From Solobacterium sp. (GTDB taxonomy: Bacteria > Bacillota_I > Bacilli_A > Erysipelotrichales > Erysipelotrichaceae): DNA of 64,000 nucleotides. The stretch covers positions 115,262 through 179,261 of the forward strand of contig JAFRCE010000026.1 in assembly GCA_017404505.1 (NCBI GenBank). Direction: 5' to 3'. How positions within the stretch are numbered: the stretch's first letter is position 1; each line of letters begins with the position of its first letter. Below are positions 22,929 through 31,226 of the stretch, piece after piece. The position numbers were made by a program, and so were the translations under genes. The notes under the pieces were generated by a model, which worked only from the letters and a program-made list of their open reading frames with translations, ran no database searches and was not told where the DNA came from.

Positions 22929-22939
22929 GATAGATGACA

Positions 22940-23371
22940 ATGTTTATCGGTCAATACAGACATAATCTGGATGCCAAAAACAGAATCATCGTTCCTGCCA
23001 GGTTCCGCGACGGGTTAGGCGAAGAATTCGTTGTAACGAAAGGCCTTGATGGATGCCTTTCGATCTTCACGGCTGACAAATGGACCGAAATGATCGGCAG
23101 GCTGGAAAGAATTCCGGCTACGAAGCGTGAAGCCCGTCAGTATCTGAGAAGTCTGACATCAAAAGCTGTCGAATGTTCTCTGGACAATCAGGGCCGTATC
23201 CAGCTCCCGCAGTTTCTGATTGCCACAGCAAATATAAAAAAGAGCTGTGTGATCGTCGGTGTCGCCGACCATGTCGAGATCTGGCCGGAGGAAACATGGG
23301 ATTCCTATGACGAGGAAGCATCCGAATCATTTGAAACCGTGGCCGAATCACTGACGGAGTTTCTGCAGTAA
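22940..23371 (+). CDS. mraZ: Transcriptional regulator MraZ
   Basis: The 143-residue protein is the AbrB-like DNA-binding regulator at the head of division and cell-wall clusters. The family N-terminus FIGQYRHNLDAKNRIIVPARFR and the second copy LDNQGRIQLPQFL are both visible, forming the two swapped-hairpin DNA-binding half domains. The ATG at 22940 gives the usual MFxGxY start and sits nine bases after GGAGGA; an ATG at 22934 is possible but closer to that site. The stop overlaps rsmH by one base. Confidence 0.95.
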   Translation: MFIGQYRHNLDAKNRIIVPARFRDGLGEEFVVTKGLDGCLSIFTADKWTEMIGRLERIPATKREARQYLRSLTSKAVECSLDNQGRIQLPQFLIATANIKKSCVIVGVADHVEIWPEETWDSYDEEASESFETVAESLTEFLQ

Positions 23372-24300
23372 TGCAGCATACCAGCGTTCTGCTCCATGAA
23401 ACGATCGATCTGCTCAATGTAAAGCCGGAAGGCATCTACGTTGACGGAACCCTCGGAAGGGGCGGCCATGCCGGTGCTCTGATCTCGAAACTTACAACCG
23501 GACACCTGTATGCATTCGATAAGGATGAGCAGGCATTAAAGGAATCCGCCGTAAACCTGGCGGACTGCCTGGACAGGATCACCATGATCCATAACGACTT
23601 TCGGTCTATGAAGGAGGAACTTCATAAACGCGGGATCGAAAGGGTCGATGGAATCATGCTGGATCTTGGTGTCAGTTCTCCTCAGTTTGACGATCCTTCG
23701 CGCGGCTTCAGCTACCGTTTCGACGCCAGGCTGGACATGCGCATGGATCTTCAGCAGGAAAAGGATGCATACCAGGTCGTAAACGGCTATGAACTCGGGG
23801 ATCTGATCCGGATCCTGAAGGACTATGGCGAAGAGCGCTATGCCCCAGGCATCGCCCGGGCCATTGTCAGAGAGAGGGAAAAAGCCCCGATCGAAACGAC
23901 CTTTCAGCTGGTGGATGTCATCCGTTCGGCATTGCCGGAAAAGGAGCTCCGCAAGAAAGGTCATCCAGCAAAACAGACATTTCAGGCTCTGCGCATCGAA
24001 GTGAACGATGAACTCGGAGCCCTTGCGAAGGGTCTTGACGATGCTCTGCATCTGCTCGCACCGGGCGGCAGATGCGCCGTTATTACGTTCCACTCACTGG
24101 AAGACAGGATCGTCAAGAATATTTATAAAAGTTATTCCACTGCTCCGTTTGTTGAGCCGCGACTGCCGATCAAAGCTGAACAAATGGAGCAGGCCTCCTT
24201 CCATCTGGTGACGAAGAAACCGGTGGTGGCGCAGGCGGAAGAACTTGCTGAGAACAACCGGTCCCACAGCGCCAAGCTGCGGGTAATAGAAAGAGTATAA
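23371..24300 (+). CDS. rsmH: 16S rRNA (cytosine-1402-N4)-methyltransferase
   Basis: The 309-residue enzyme (MraW) methylates N4 of C1402 in the decoding centre of 16S rRNA using S-adenosylmethionine. Landmarks are the start HTSVLLHETIDLL, the SAM-binding YVDGTLGRGGHAGAL, IMLDLGVSSPQFDDPSRGFSYR, and KQTFQALRIEVNDELGAL with GGRCAVITFHSLEDRIVK. The length is normal. It overlaps mraZ by one base (TAATG) and is followed by ftsL at 11 bases. Confidence 0.96.
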   Translation: MQHTSVLLHETIDLLNVKPEGIYVDGTLGRGGHAGALISKLTTGHLYAFDKDEQALKESAVNLADCLDRITMIHNDFRSMKEELHKRGIERVDGIMLDLGVSSPQFDDPSRGFSYRFDARLDMRMDLQQEKDAYQVVNGYELGDLIRILKDYGEERYAPGIARAIVREREKAPIETTFQLVDVIRSALPEKELRKKGHPAKQTFQALRIEVNDELGALAKGLDDALHLLAPGGRCAVITFHSLEDRIVKNIYKSYSTAPFVEPRLPIKAEQMEQASFHLVTKKPVVAQAEELAENNRSHSAKLRVIERV

Positions 24301-24311
24301 GGGACGTAGAT

Positions 24312-24635
24312 ATGGCAAAGATCGTTAAACGCAAAAAGGGCAAGAAGTCTTTAAGAATTCTGACATTTTCCGTAACACTGTTTTTATTTTCAGCTTTGCT
24401 GTACCTTGCCAGCTCTCTGTTTCTGCGTTCCTACAACAACGAACTGAGCGCGAGAAAACAGGAAATCACATCCCAGATCGCCGTTCTCGAGACTCAGAAC
24501 GATGCCATTGAAGTGGAAATCTCCCAGCTTGCCTCAGCCGAGCGTGTCGATGACATCGCAGCCAACAACGGCATGAGCAGAAATCAGGACGCAATTATCA
24601 CCATTACCAGCGACAGTTCTGAAGACGGAGAATAA
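24312..24635 (+). CDS. ftsL: Cell division protein FtsL-like
   Basis: The 107-residue protein has a basic cytoplasmic N-terminus (KIVKRKKGKKS), a single transmembrane helix (about 17-38) and an extracytoplasmic coiled-coil-like region with a heptad-like pattern, ending near EVEISQLASAERVDDIAANNGM. This length, topology and position between rsmH and the transpeptidase gene identify FtsL although sequence conservation in the family is low. It works with DivIC/FtsB in the divisome. The gap to the next gene is two bases. Confidence 0.85.
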   Translation: MAKIVKRKKGKKSLRILTFSVTLFLFSALLYLASSLFLRSYNNELSARKQEITSQIAVLETQNDAIEVEISQLASAERVDDIAANNGMSRNQDAIITITSDSSEDGE

Positions 24636-24637
24636 CC

Positions 24638-26824
24638 ATGGTACGCAGAAAGCGTAACCATTCATTAAGAGAGATCGCTTTCGTAACATTGGCGGCATTC
24701 GTATTACTTGCCTCCGATGTTTTTGTCGTTTCTATCGGACGCCGTCATATGCGTTCCGGTTCCGACCTGACACCTTACGTTGACAATTCCAATACGGTAA
24801 CGGAAGTCATGAAGGCCATGCGCGGCACCATCTACGACCGCGGCGGCAACGTCATTGCCCAGGACAGCAAGACCTACAACATTTACTGCATTCTCGATCC
24901 CAACCGGGTGGCCCTGGAAGGTCAGATCGCCTATGTAAAAGATAAGGAGAAGACCGCCAAGATCCTCGCGCCGCTGCTGCACATGGAATATGAGGAAGTC
25001 CTCGGCTATCTGAAACTGTACGAAGTGGACGGCCGCTTCCAGACGGAGCTCGGCAACAACGGCCGCCGTCTTTCGAAATCCGTCAAGGATGAGATCGAAA
25101 GCTACAATCTGCCCGGCATCGGCTTTACTGACTCGATCCAGCGCATGTATCCGAATTCCGTTTTCGCCAGCAATCTGATCGGCTATGCCCAGACGGATGA
25201 AAACGGCAGCACCGTCGGTCAGATGGGACTGGAACTGTATCTCGAGAACTACCTGGCCGGCCATGACGGCACCCGTACCTATCAGGTCGATAAAAACGGC
25301 TATGTTCTGCCCGGCATGAAGGAAACGGTCGTCTCCGCCACCAATGGCAACAACGTCACCCTGACGCTGGATGCCGGCATTCAGACCAGTCTGGAAGAAG
25401 CGATGAGCGCGGCTGCCGAACAGTTCAATTCGACCCGTGTCTGGGGCGGGGCAATGGAAATCGCCACCGGCAATATCATCGCCTGGGGCCAGTCACCGAC
25501 CTTCGATCCGAACACGCTCGAGAACATTACCGAATACAACAATATCGGTGCCCAGCTGGCCTATGAGCCGGGCTCGACACTGAAATCCTTTACCTACGCG
25601 GCCGCCATCAACGAAGGCAACTACGATCCTTCGATGACCGCGGACGGCAACCAGTACTGCTTTACCGCCGACGAAAACAACAATCCGGTGCGCACCTACA
25701 GTGGTGACAACTACGGATGCGTCTACAACGCGAACGAGCGCATGTGGGGCGAAATCGACGTCGACCACGGTCTGATCTTCTCGCTGAACACAGTAACCGC
25801 CATCGTCCAGAACGAAGTCATCAATCCCGACATTCATCTCGAATACCTGAAGAAATTCCATTTCTTCGAACCGGTCGAAACCGACGGCATACCGGAAGCC
25901 TGGGGAACCCTGAACTTCACCTGGCCGGCTGAAAAAGTCGCGCTTTCCTTCGGTCAGGGTTCCACCGTGACGATGCTGCAGATGATGCAGGCCTACAGCG
26001 CCATCTTCGGCAACGGCCAGATGATCAAGCCGCATTTCGTCGATTCCATCCGTGACGCCTATGACAATACCGTCATTTACAAAGCCAAGACGGAAGTCGT
26101 AGGGGAGCCGATCACAGAAGAAACCGCCCGCCAGGTTCAGGGTCTGCTTTACCGCAGCGTCAACGACGACGACGGTGTGGCTCGCTGGTACCGCATTCCC
26201 GAATGCCGTATCATCGCCAAGACAGGTACCGCTGAAATGGCGGAAAACGGTCATTACACGGAAAGCAAATATCTGTATTCCGTCATGGCGGCACTGCCGG
26301 CTGACAATCCCCAGGTACTCGTCTATTTCGCATTTGACGCCGCCTACAACAGCGACGCGCATTACAATACCGACGCGGCGACTTCCTTTATCCGCAAAGT
26401 CGCCATGACATACGGCTTCCGTGACGATTCCACCGGCACCGGTGATTCGCCGCTGGCTCCGATCGATGAAGTGAAGACCTTCAGCATGCCTTCGCTGCTC
26501 AACCACAGCGTCTCATTCGCTTCGAACCGGCTGGCCGGAACGGATGCGGAAATCATCGTTCTCGGCGAAGGAAACAACGTCATTGACCAGTATCCGCGCG
26601 AGGAGGGGATCCTCACCAGCGGCCAGAAAGTATTCCTGCTGACAGACACCGGCGGCTTCATCCTGCCGGACATGACCGGCTGGACCAGAAAGGACGTCAG
26701 CGCCTTGTGGGCAGTCACCGGTTTCGGCTTCAAATTAAGCGGCGACGGCAAAGTCGTATCGCAGAATATACCCGGCGGAACCGCCGTTTCCAGGGGAACA
26801 CAGATAGAAGTTGTTTTTCAGTAG
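24638..26824 (+). CDS. Penicillin-binding protein 2/FtsI-type transpeptidase with a C-terminal PASTA domain
   Basis: The 728-residue membrane-anchored transpeptidase crosslinks peptidoglycan at the division site. It has an N-terminal transmembrane segment (about 15-30), a dimerisation region, and the transpeptidase domain with catalytic S313-T-L-K316, S382-L-N384 and K528-T-G. A C-terminal PASTA-like domain (about 672-728) reads LPDMTGWTRKDVSALWAVTGF...SQNIPGGTAVSRGTQIEVVF. The placement after ftsL matches the pbpB/ftsI slot of the cluster. PASTA domains usually bind unlinked peptidoglycan. The symbol could be ftsI or pbpB. Confidence 0.94.
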   Translation: MVRRKRNHSLREIAFVTLAAFVLLASDVFVVSIGRRHMRSGSDLTPYVDNSNTVTEVMKAMRGTIYDRGGNVIAQDSKTYNIYCILDPNRVALEGQIAYVKDKEKTAKILAPLLHMEYEEVLGYLKLYEVDGRFQTELGNNGRRLSKSVKDEIESYNLPGIGFTDSIQRMYPNSVFASNLIGYAQTDENGSTVGQMGLELYLENYLAGHDGTRTYQVDKNGYVLPGMKETVVSATNGNNVTLTLDAGIQTSLEEAMSAAAEQFNSTRVWGGAMEIATGNIIAWGQSPTFDPNTLENITEYNNIGAQLAYEPGSTLKSFTYAAAINEGNYDPSMTADGNQYCFTADENNNPVRTYSGDNYGCVYNANERMWGEIDVDHGLIFSLNTVTAIVQNEVINPDIHLEYLKKFHFFEPVETDGIPEAWGTLNFTWPAEKVALSFGQGSTVTMLQMMQAYSAIFGNGQMIKPHFVDSIRDAYDNTVIYKAKTEVVGEPITEETARQVQGLLYRSVNDDDGVARWYRIPECRIIAKTGTAEMAENGHYTESKYLYSVMAALPADNPQVLVYFAFDAAYNSDAHYNTDAATSFIRKVAMTYGFRDDSTGTGDSPLAPIDEVKTFSMPSLLNHSVSFASNRLAGTDAEIIVLGEGNNVIDQYPREEGILTSGQKVFLLTDTGGFILPDMTGWTRKDVSALWAVTGFGFKLSGDGKVVSQNIPGGTAVSRGTQIEVVFQ

Positions 26825-26860
26825 AAAAATAATGTGTTATTGTAGTACGCGGAGGGTTCC

Positions 26861-27823
26861 ATGCCAGTAAAATTCTTATTGGGCTTTCTTGTCAGCATGA
26901 TCATGGTGCTGATCATCATGCCCGCCTTTATAAAATTTTTAAAACAGCAGAGCCTCAGGCAGTCGGTCAGTGAATACGCGCTGCCGGAAGATCAGAAGAA
27001 AGCCGGCACCCCGATCATGGGCGGCATCCTCTTCATCATCGTTCCGGTCATCGTCACACTGCTGACCTCGCGCGAGGCCCGCGGTGATCTTGATATCTGG
27101 ATCGTCATTCTCGCTTTTGTCGGCTACGGCATCATCGGCTTCATCGATGACTACCTGATCGCCATCAAGAAGAACAATGACGGTCTCAAGGCTTCCCATA
27201 AGCTGGGTCTGCAGATTCTGCTTGCTGTCGTTTTCTTCTTCCTGTACCGTTCGCACGCCAGACTGGAAGTGGTCATTCCGTTCAGCGGCCATGTCATTCA
27301 TCTCGGCTGGTGGTACTTCCTGCTGATCCTGTTCATGTTCGCCGGCGCTTCCAACGCTGTCAATCTGACGGACGGCATGGACGGACTCGCGGCCGGTGTA
27401 TCCTTCATCGCCTTTATTCCGTATCTGGTCTTCGCCTTTCTGCAGGCGAGGGACGGACTGCAGATGTTCATCATCACCCTGATGGGCGCGCTGGCCGGCT
27501 ATCTTTATTACAATAAGAAACCGGCGAAAGTGTTCATGGGTGACAGCGGCGCGCTGGCTCTCGGCGGAGCGCTGGCCGCCTGTGCGATGGTGACCAAGAC
27601 GGAACTGCTGCTGATCCTGATCGCCGGTGTGCCGGTTCTGGAAACACTGAGCGTCATCCTGCAGGTGCTGGCGGTCAAAACGATTCACCGCCGCATCTTC
27701 AGCTACACGCCGATCCATTACGCATTCCGCCTGCGCGGCATGGCCGAACAGAATATCGTGCAGATGTTCTGGATCACCGAAGCCGTGATGGCAGCCCTGG
27801 GTCTCTGGGTCGGACTGCACTGA
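26861..27823 (+). CDS. mraY: Phospho-N-acetylmuramoyl-pentapeptide-transferase
   Basis: The 320-residue membrane enzyme makes lipid I from UDP-MurNAc-pentapeptide and undecaprenyl phosphate. About ten transmembrane helices are seen, with the family motifs KKAGTPIMGG, GFIDDYL and SNAVNLTDGMDGLA, MGDSGALALGG and the late HRRIFSYTPIHYAFRL. The GGAGG Shine-Dalgarno lies eight bases before the start. A strong terminator follows, so the usual murD-ftsW-murG continuation of the cluster is absent at this locus. Confidence 0.96.
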   Translation: MPVKFLLGFLVSMIMVLIIMPAFIKFLKQQSLRQSVSEYALPEDQKKAGTPIMGGILFIIVPVIVTLLTSREARGDLDIWIVILAFVGYGIIGFIDDYLIAIKKNNDGLKASHKLGLQILLAVVFFFLYRSHARLEVVIPFSGHVIHLGWWYFLLILFMFAGASNAVNLTDGMDGLAAGVSFIAFIPYLVFAFLQARDGLQMFIITLMGALAGYLYYNKKPAKVFMGDSGALALGGALAACAMVTKTELLLILIAGVPVLETLSVILQVLAVKTIHRRIFSYTPIHYAFRLRGMAEQNIVQMFWITEAVMAALGLWVGLH

Positions 27824-27834
27824 AAAAGATGATT

Positions 27835-27857
27835 AACTGCCCGCGGGCAGTTTTTTT
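27835..27857 (+). terminator. Terminator after mraY
   Basis: AACTGCCCGCGGGCAGTT is an 18-base perfect palindrome followed by a seven-T run, closing the cluster. Confidence 0.92.
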
Positions 27858-27920
27858 ATATCTTTTGTTAAAAAAACACGAAGATTTTTGCTATAATACA
27901 TAAATTGCAAGGAGGAAGGC

Positions 27921-28208
27921 ATGAATTCAGAGAAATATGACATCAACAATACTCTGGTGCAGCTGATGATGGTGATCAAGCTTCAGCAACTGAAACGAAA
28001 CGGCCTGCCTTCCTTGAACTACGGAAATCTCGAGGATTATCTCGCCGGCAGTCTGTGGAAGAAAAGCGCGCCGCTTACGCTCCATGATGCCGCGAACGCA
28101 ATATTATCGGTGCCCGCTGATGATATCGTCCGCTTCATGTCAAGCCGGGCGGTCATCGAGGGAGCGCATCAGTCGATAGAAGATTTCTCGGATATCATTG
28201 GAGGATAG
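27921..28208 (+). CDS. Post-transcriptional regulator (ComN/YrzD-like) protein
   Basis: The 95-residue protein resembles the ComN family of small post-transcriptional regulators. The pattern is VQLMMVIKLQQLKRNGLPSLNYGNLEDYLAGSLWKKSAPLTLHDAANAIL, with the typical order of a leading helix, G..S.NY..LEDYL, WKK..PL and a final I/L-rich helix. In Bacillus a comN-type gene lies in the secDF neighbourhood, which supports the assignment. The start has AAGGAGG seven bases upstream and it ends 4 bases before secDF. Target RNAs are unknown. Confidence 0.6.
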   Translation: MNSEKYDINNTLVQLMMVIKLQQLKRNGLPSLNYGNLEDYLAGSLWKKSAPLTLHDAANAILSVPADDIVRFMSSRAVIEGAHQSIEDFSDIIGG

Positions 28209-28212
28209 AAGT

Positions 28213-30507
28213 ATGAATAACAGTGCGAAAAAGGGGAATCTGGCAATATTCCTCGCTGTCGCCGCAGCCATCATGGTACTGGTTGCGACAACATTCAACA
28301 CCATTAAAAACAACCTGAATCTGGGCCTGGATCTGCAGGGCGGATTCGAAATTCTCTATGAAGCAACGCCGCTGAACGGTGAGAGCACCGAAGTCGATAT
28401 GACGGCTGTCACCAACAGCATTTCCAAACGTATCAACGTTCTCGGTGTCAGTGAGCCGATGATCGCCGTCGAAGGCGACAACCGCATCCGTATCCAGCTG
28501 GCCGGTGTCGAAGATCCGGAATCAGCCCGTGAGATGATCGGCACGACAGCCAACCTGACATTCCGTGACATCAATGACGTGGAACTCGCGGATGCCAGCA
28601 TTCTGAAGGAAGGCGGCGCCTCTCTGTCCTATCAGGACGGTCAGCCGATCGTTTTCCTGGGCATTGCCGATAACAACAAATTCGCCGAGATCACCGGCGA
28701 CATCTCGACCCGCGGTAACGGCCAGAACATGATGGTCATCTGGCTCGACTGGGAAGAAGGCGACACCTATGCCGCCGAAGCACAGAAAGCGGCAGCCGGT
28801 GAAGAGCCGAAGTACGTTTCCGCCGCTACCGTCCGTCAGACTCTTTCCGACGACTGCATTATCCAGGGCAACTTCACCGAAGCGGAAGCCAGAACGATGG
28901 CCAATCTGATCAACTCCGGTTCGCTGCCGGTCAAACTTACCGAAATTTCCTCCAACGTCGTTTCGGCCCAGTTTGGTCAGGACGCGCTTGCCAAAACAGC
29001 GCTGGCCGGCGCCATCGGCATCGCTCTGATCATGCTGTTTATTATCTTTAAATACAGACTGCCGGGTATCGTCGCCGCTGTCATGCTGGTGTTCTATATC
29101 TGGTGCGTATTCGGTCTCTATACTGCGATGGGCGCGATCTTCACGCTGAGCGGCATCGGCGCGCTGGTGCTTGGTGTCGGTATGACCGTCGACGCGAACA
29201 TCATCAGCTACGAACGTATCCGTCAGGAATTATACAAGGGCAGAAATGTCCGCAATGCTGTTGAAGAAGGTCAGAAACAGTCCTTCTCGGCTGTCTTCGA
29301 CGCGCAGTTCACGACCCTGATTGCTGCCCTGATCATGTATATCTGGGGCAATGGCGCCGTCAAGGGTTTCGCGACCATGCTGATCATCACCGTCGTCATG
29401 ACGCTGGTCGTCAACGTCGCGCTGTCCAGATGGCTGCTGAAACTGATCGTTTCCTCTGGCATCGCCGACGGCAAACCGGAATACTTCTCCGTCAAGAAAG
29501 ACCAGATTCCGGATGTTTCCAAGGGTGAGTCACAGTTCTATACCGGCACGCATCACTTCGATTATGCTTCGAAATCACCGCTGTTCGCGAAGGTTTCCGT
29601 CGCTGTGATCGCGGTTGCTCTGATCTTCGGTATCGTCAACATGACAAGAGGCGAAGGCTTCCTGAACCTCGGCATCGACTTCGCATCCGGTACCCGTATC
29701 ACCGTAAGCTCCGAGCAGCCGGTAACGGTTGAAGATGTCGACGCGACCTTCCAGGAACTCGGCTACGGTGATTTCAAATATCAGGCAAGCGGTGAAAACG
29801 CCGTCTATGCGACAACCAAGACTTCCGTCACGACCGAGCAGCTCAAGGAAATCAAGACTGCTTTCGCTGAGAAATACGGTGAAGAGCCGGGCGACAACGT
29901 CGTCACTCCGGTCGTCGGCCGTGATCTGGTCAGAAACGCGGTTATCCTGACGCTGGTCGCCTGGATCGCCATGATGCTGTATGTCACGTTACGCTATGAA
30001 TGGGATTATGCCCTCGGCTGTATCGTGGCTCTGGTTCATGACGTTCTGATCGTGCTTGCCGTCTTCGGCATCCTGCGTCTGGAAGTCAACACGGAACTGA
30101 TCTCCGTGCTGCTGACGATCATCGGTTATTCCATCAACAACTCGATCGTTGTCTTCGACCGTGTCCGTGAGACGATGAGCACCGTCAAGGGCCGTCTCAA
30201 GGATGAAGACTACAAGCGCATCACCAACGATTCCATGGATGCCACGATCAAGATGTCGATCTACAGTTCCATTTCGACCATGCTGCCGGTCGTCGTCATG
30301 CTGGCCATCGGTTCCAATGCGATCTTCACATTCATCTTCGCGATGTTTGTCGGTCTGATCGCCGGTACTTTCTCATCCATCTTCATCGCTCCGGCGGTAT
30401 GGCGCTATGCCAGAACGCACTTCACACCGAAGGATAAGGGCGGCAAAAAGAAGAAGGCGAAGAAGGAAGCGCTGGACGAATACACCTTCAAGGGAATCAA
30501 CGCGTAA
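28213..30507 (+). CDS. secDF: Protein translocase subunit SecDF (fused)
   Basis: The 764-residue protein is a fusion of SecD and SecF, which use the proton motive force to complete protein export after SecA/SecYEG. The SecD half begins NLGLDLQGGFEIL and has the P1 domain and six helices with GMTVDANIISYERIRQEL. The SecF half begins LNLGIDFASGTRITV (about 485) and has six helices with NNSIVVFDRVRE. An in-frame TTG at 28198 exists, but the ATG at 28213 follows GGAGG by eight bases and is preferred. The lysine-rich tail GGKKKKAKKEA is on the cytoplasmic side. Confidence 0.95.
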   Translation: MNNSAKKGNLAIFLAVAAAIMVLVATTFNTIKNNLNLGLDLQGGFEILYEATPLNGESTEVDMTAVTNSISKRINVLGVSEPMIAVEGDNRIRIQLAGVEDPESAREMIGTTANLTFRDINDVELADASILKEGGASLSYQDGQPIVFLGIADNNKFAEITGDISTRGNGQNMMVIWLDWEEGDTYAAEAQKAAAGEEPKYVSAATVRQTLSDDCIIQGNFTEAEARTMANLINSGSLPVKLTEISSNVVSAQFGQDALAKTALAGAIGIALIMLFIIFKYRLPGIVAAVMLVFYIWCVFGLYTAMGAIFTLSGIGALVLGVGMTVDANIISYERIRQELYKGRNVRNAVEEGQKQSFSAVFDAQFTTLIAALIMYIWGNGAVKGFATMLIITVVMTLVVNVALSRWLLKLIVSSGIADGKPEYFSVKKDQIPDVSKGESQFYTGTHHFDYASKSPLFAKVSVAVIAVALIFGIVNMTRGEGFLNLGIDFASGTRITVSSEQPVTVEDVDATFQELGYGDFKYQASGENAVYATTKTSVTTEQLKEIKTAFAEKYGEEPGDNVVTPVVGRDLVRNAVILTLVAWIAMMLYVTLRYEWDYALGCIVALVHDVLIVLAVFGILRLEVNTELISVLLTIIGYSINNSIVVFDRVRETMSTVKGRLKDEDYKRITNDSMDATIKMSIYSSISTMLPVVVMLAIGSNAIFTFIFAMFVGLIAGTFSSIFIAPAVWRYARTHFTPKDKGGKKKKAKKEALDEYTFKGINA

Positions 30508-30513
30508 AACTAT

Positions 30514-30541
30514 GACAGCGGGCTTTTGCCTGCTGTCTTTT
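30514..30541 (+). terminator. Terminator after secDF
   Basis: GACAGC (30514-30519) with GCTGTC (30532-30537), plus inner GGC/GCC, followed by TTTT. Confidence 0.85.
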
Positions 30542-30560
30542 GCTAAGGAGAATACAGTAT

Positions 30561-31226
30561 ATGAAAATTGACGCAGTAATATTTGATTGCGACGGCCTGA
30601 TGTTCGATACCGAAATCGTCGCTCAGCAGATCTGGCGTGACGAAGGAAAAAAATACGGCATTACCTATCCGGAGGATTTCTTCCAGAAGATCACCGGTGC
30701 CGGCGGCCGTGACAACGCCCGCTATATCGCCTCGATTCCCGGTCTCGGCGACATCCTGCCGAAGATCCGTGCCAAGCGTTTTGATCTGGAATTCTGGCGC
30801 AGCATCAACACCGACTGCCTGAACCGGAAAGGCCTGATCGAACTGTTTACCTATCTGGAAGAACACGATTACAAAGTCGCCATCTGCTCCAGCAGCGCGA
30901 GAGCCTACGTCGAAGCGCTGATCAACACCTGTTCGAAACAGCTGAAATACGACGTTATCGTCTGCGGCGACATGGTCACCCATGCCAAACCGGATCCCGA
31001 GATCTTTCTGCGCGGCGCTGCCGAACTGGGCGTCAGTCCGAAAGACTGCCTCGTGCTGGAAGATTCCAAGCAGGGCATTCTGGCCGCCAAGAGAGCCGGC
31101 ATGCGTTCCTGCTTCATTCCCGATACGATCGTGCCGGATGACGAGATGAAGGCGGCTCTCGATCTGCAGCGGGATTCGCTGCTTGACGTCATTGCACTGC
31201 TGGAAGAAAACAGGGAAGAAGTATGA
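30561..31226 (+). CDS. HAD family phosphatase (beta-phosphoglucomutase-like)
   Basis: The 221-residue HAD enzyme has motif I FDCDGLMFDTE with the catalytic aspartates, a helical C1 cap (about 15-85), motif II ICSSSA, and motif III with Lys plus motif IV CLVLEDSKQGILAAKRAG. This is the beta-phosphoglucomutase/phosphoglycolate-phosphatase subgroup. The substrate cannot be assigned. The ATG at 30561 has AAGGAG ten bases upstream; a further 5' extension to 30540 falls into the terminator. The stop overlaps recJ by 4 bases (ATGA). Confidence 0.9.
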   Translation: MKIDAVIFDCDGLMFDTEIVAQQIWRDEGKKYGITYPEDFFQKITGAGGRDNARYIASIPGLGDILPKIRAKRFDLEFWRSINTDCLNRKGLIELFTYLEEHDYKVAICSSSARAYVEALINTCSKQLKYDVIVCGDMVTHAKPDPEIFLRGAAELGVSPKDCLVLEDSKQGILAAKRAGMRSCFIPDTIVPDDEMKAALDLQRDSLLDVIALLEENREEV

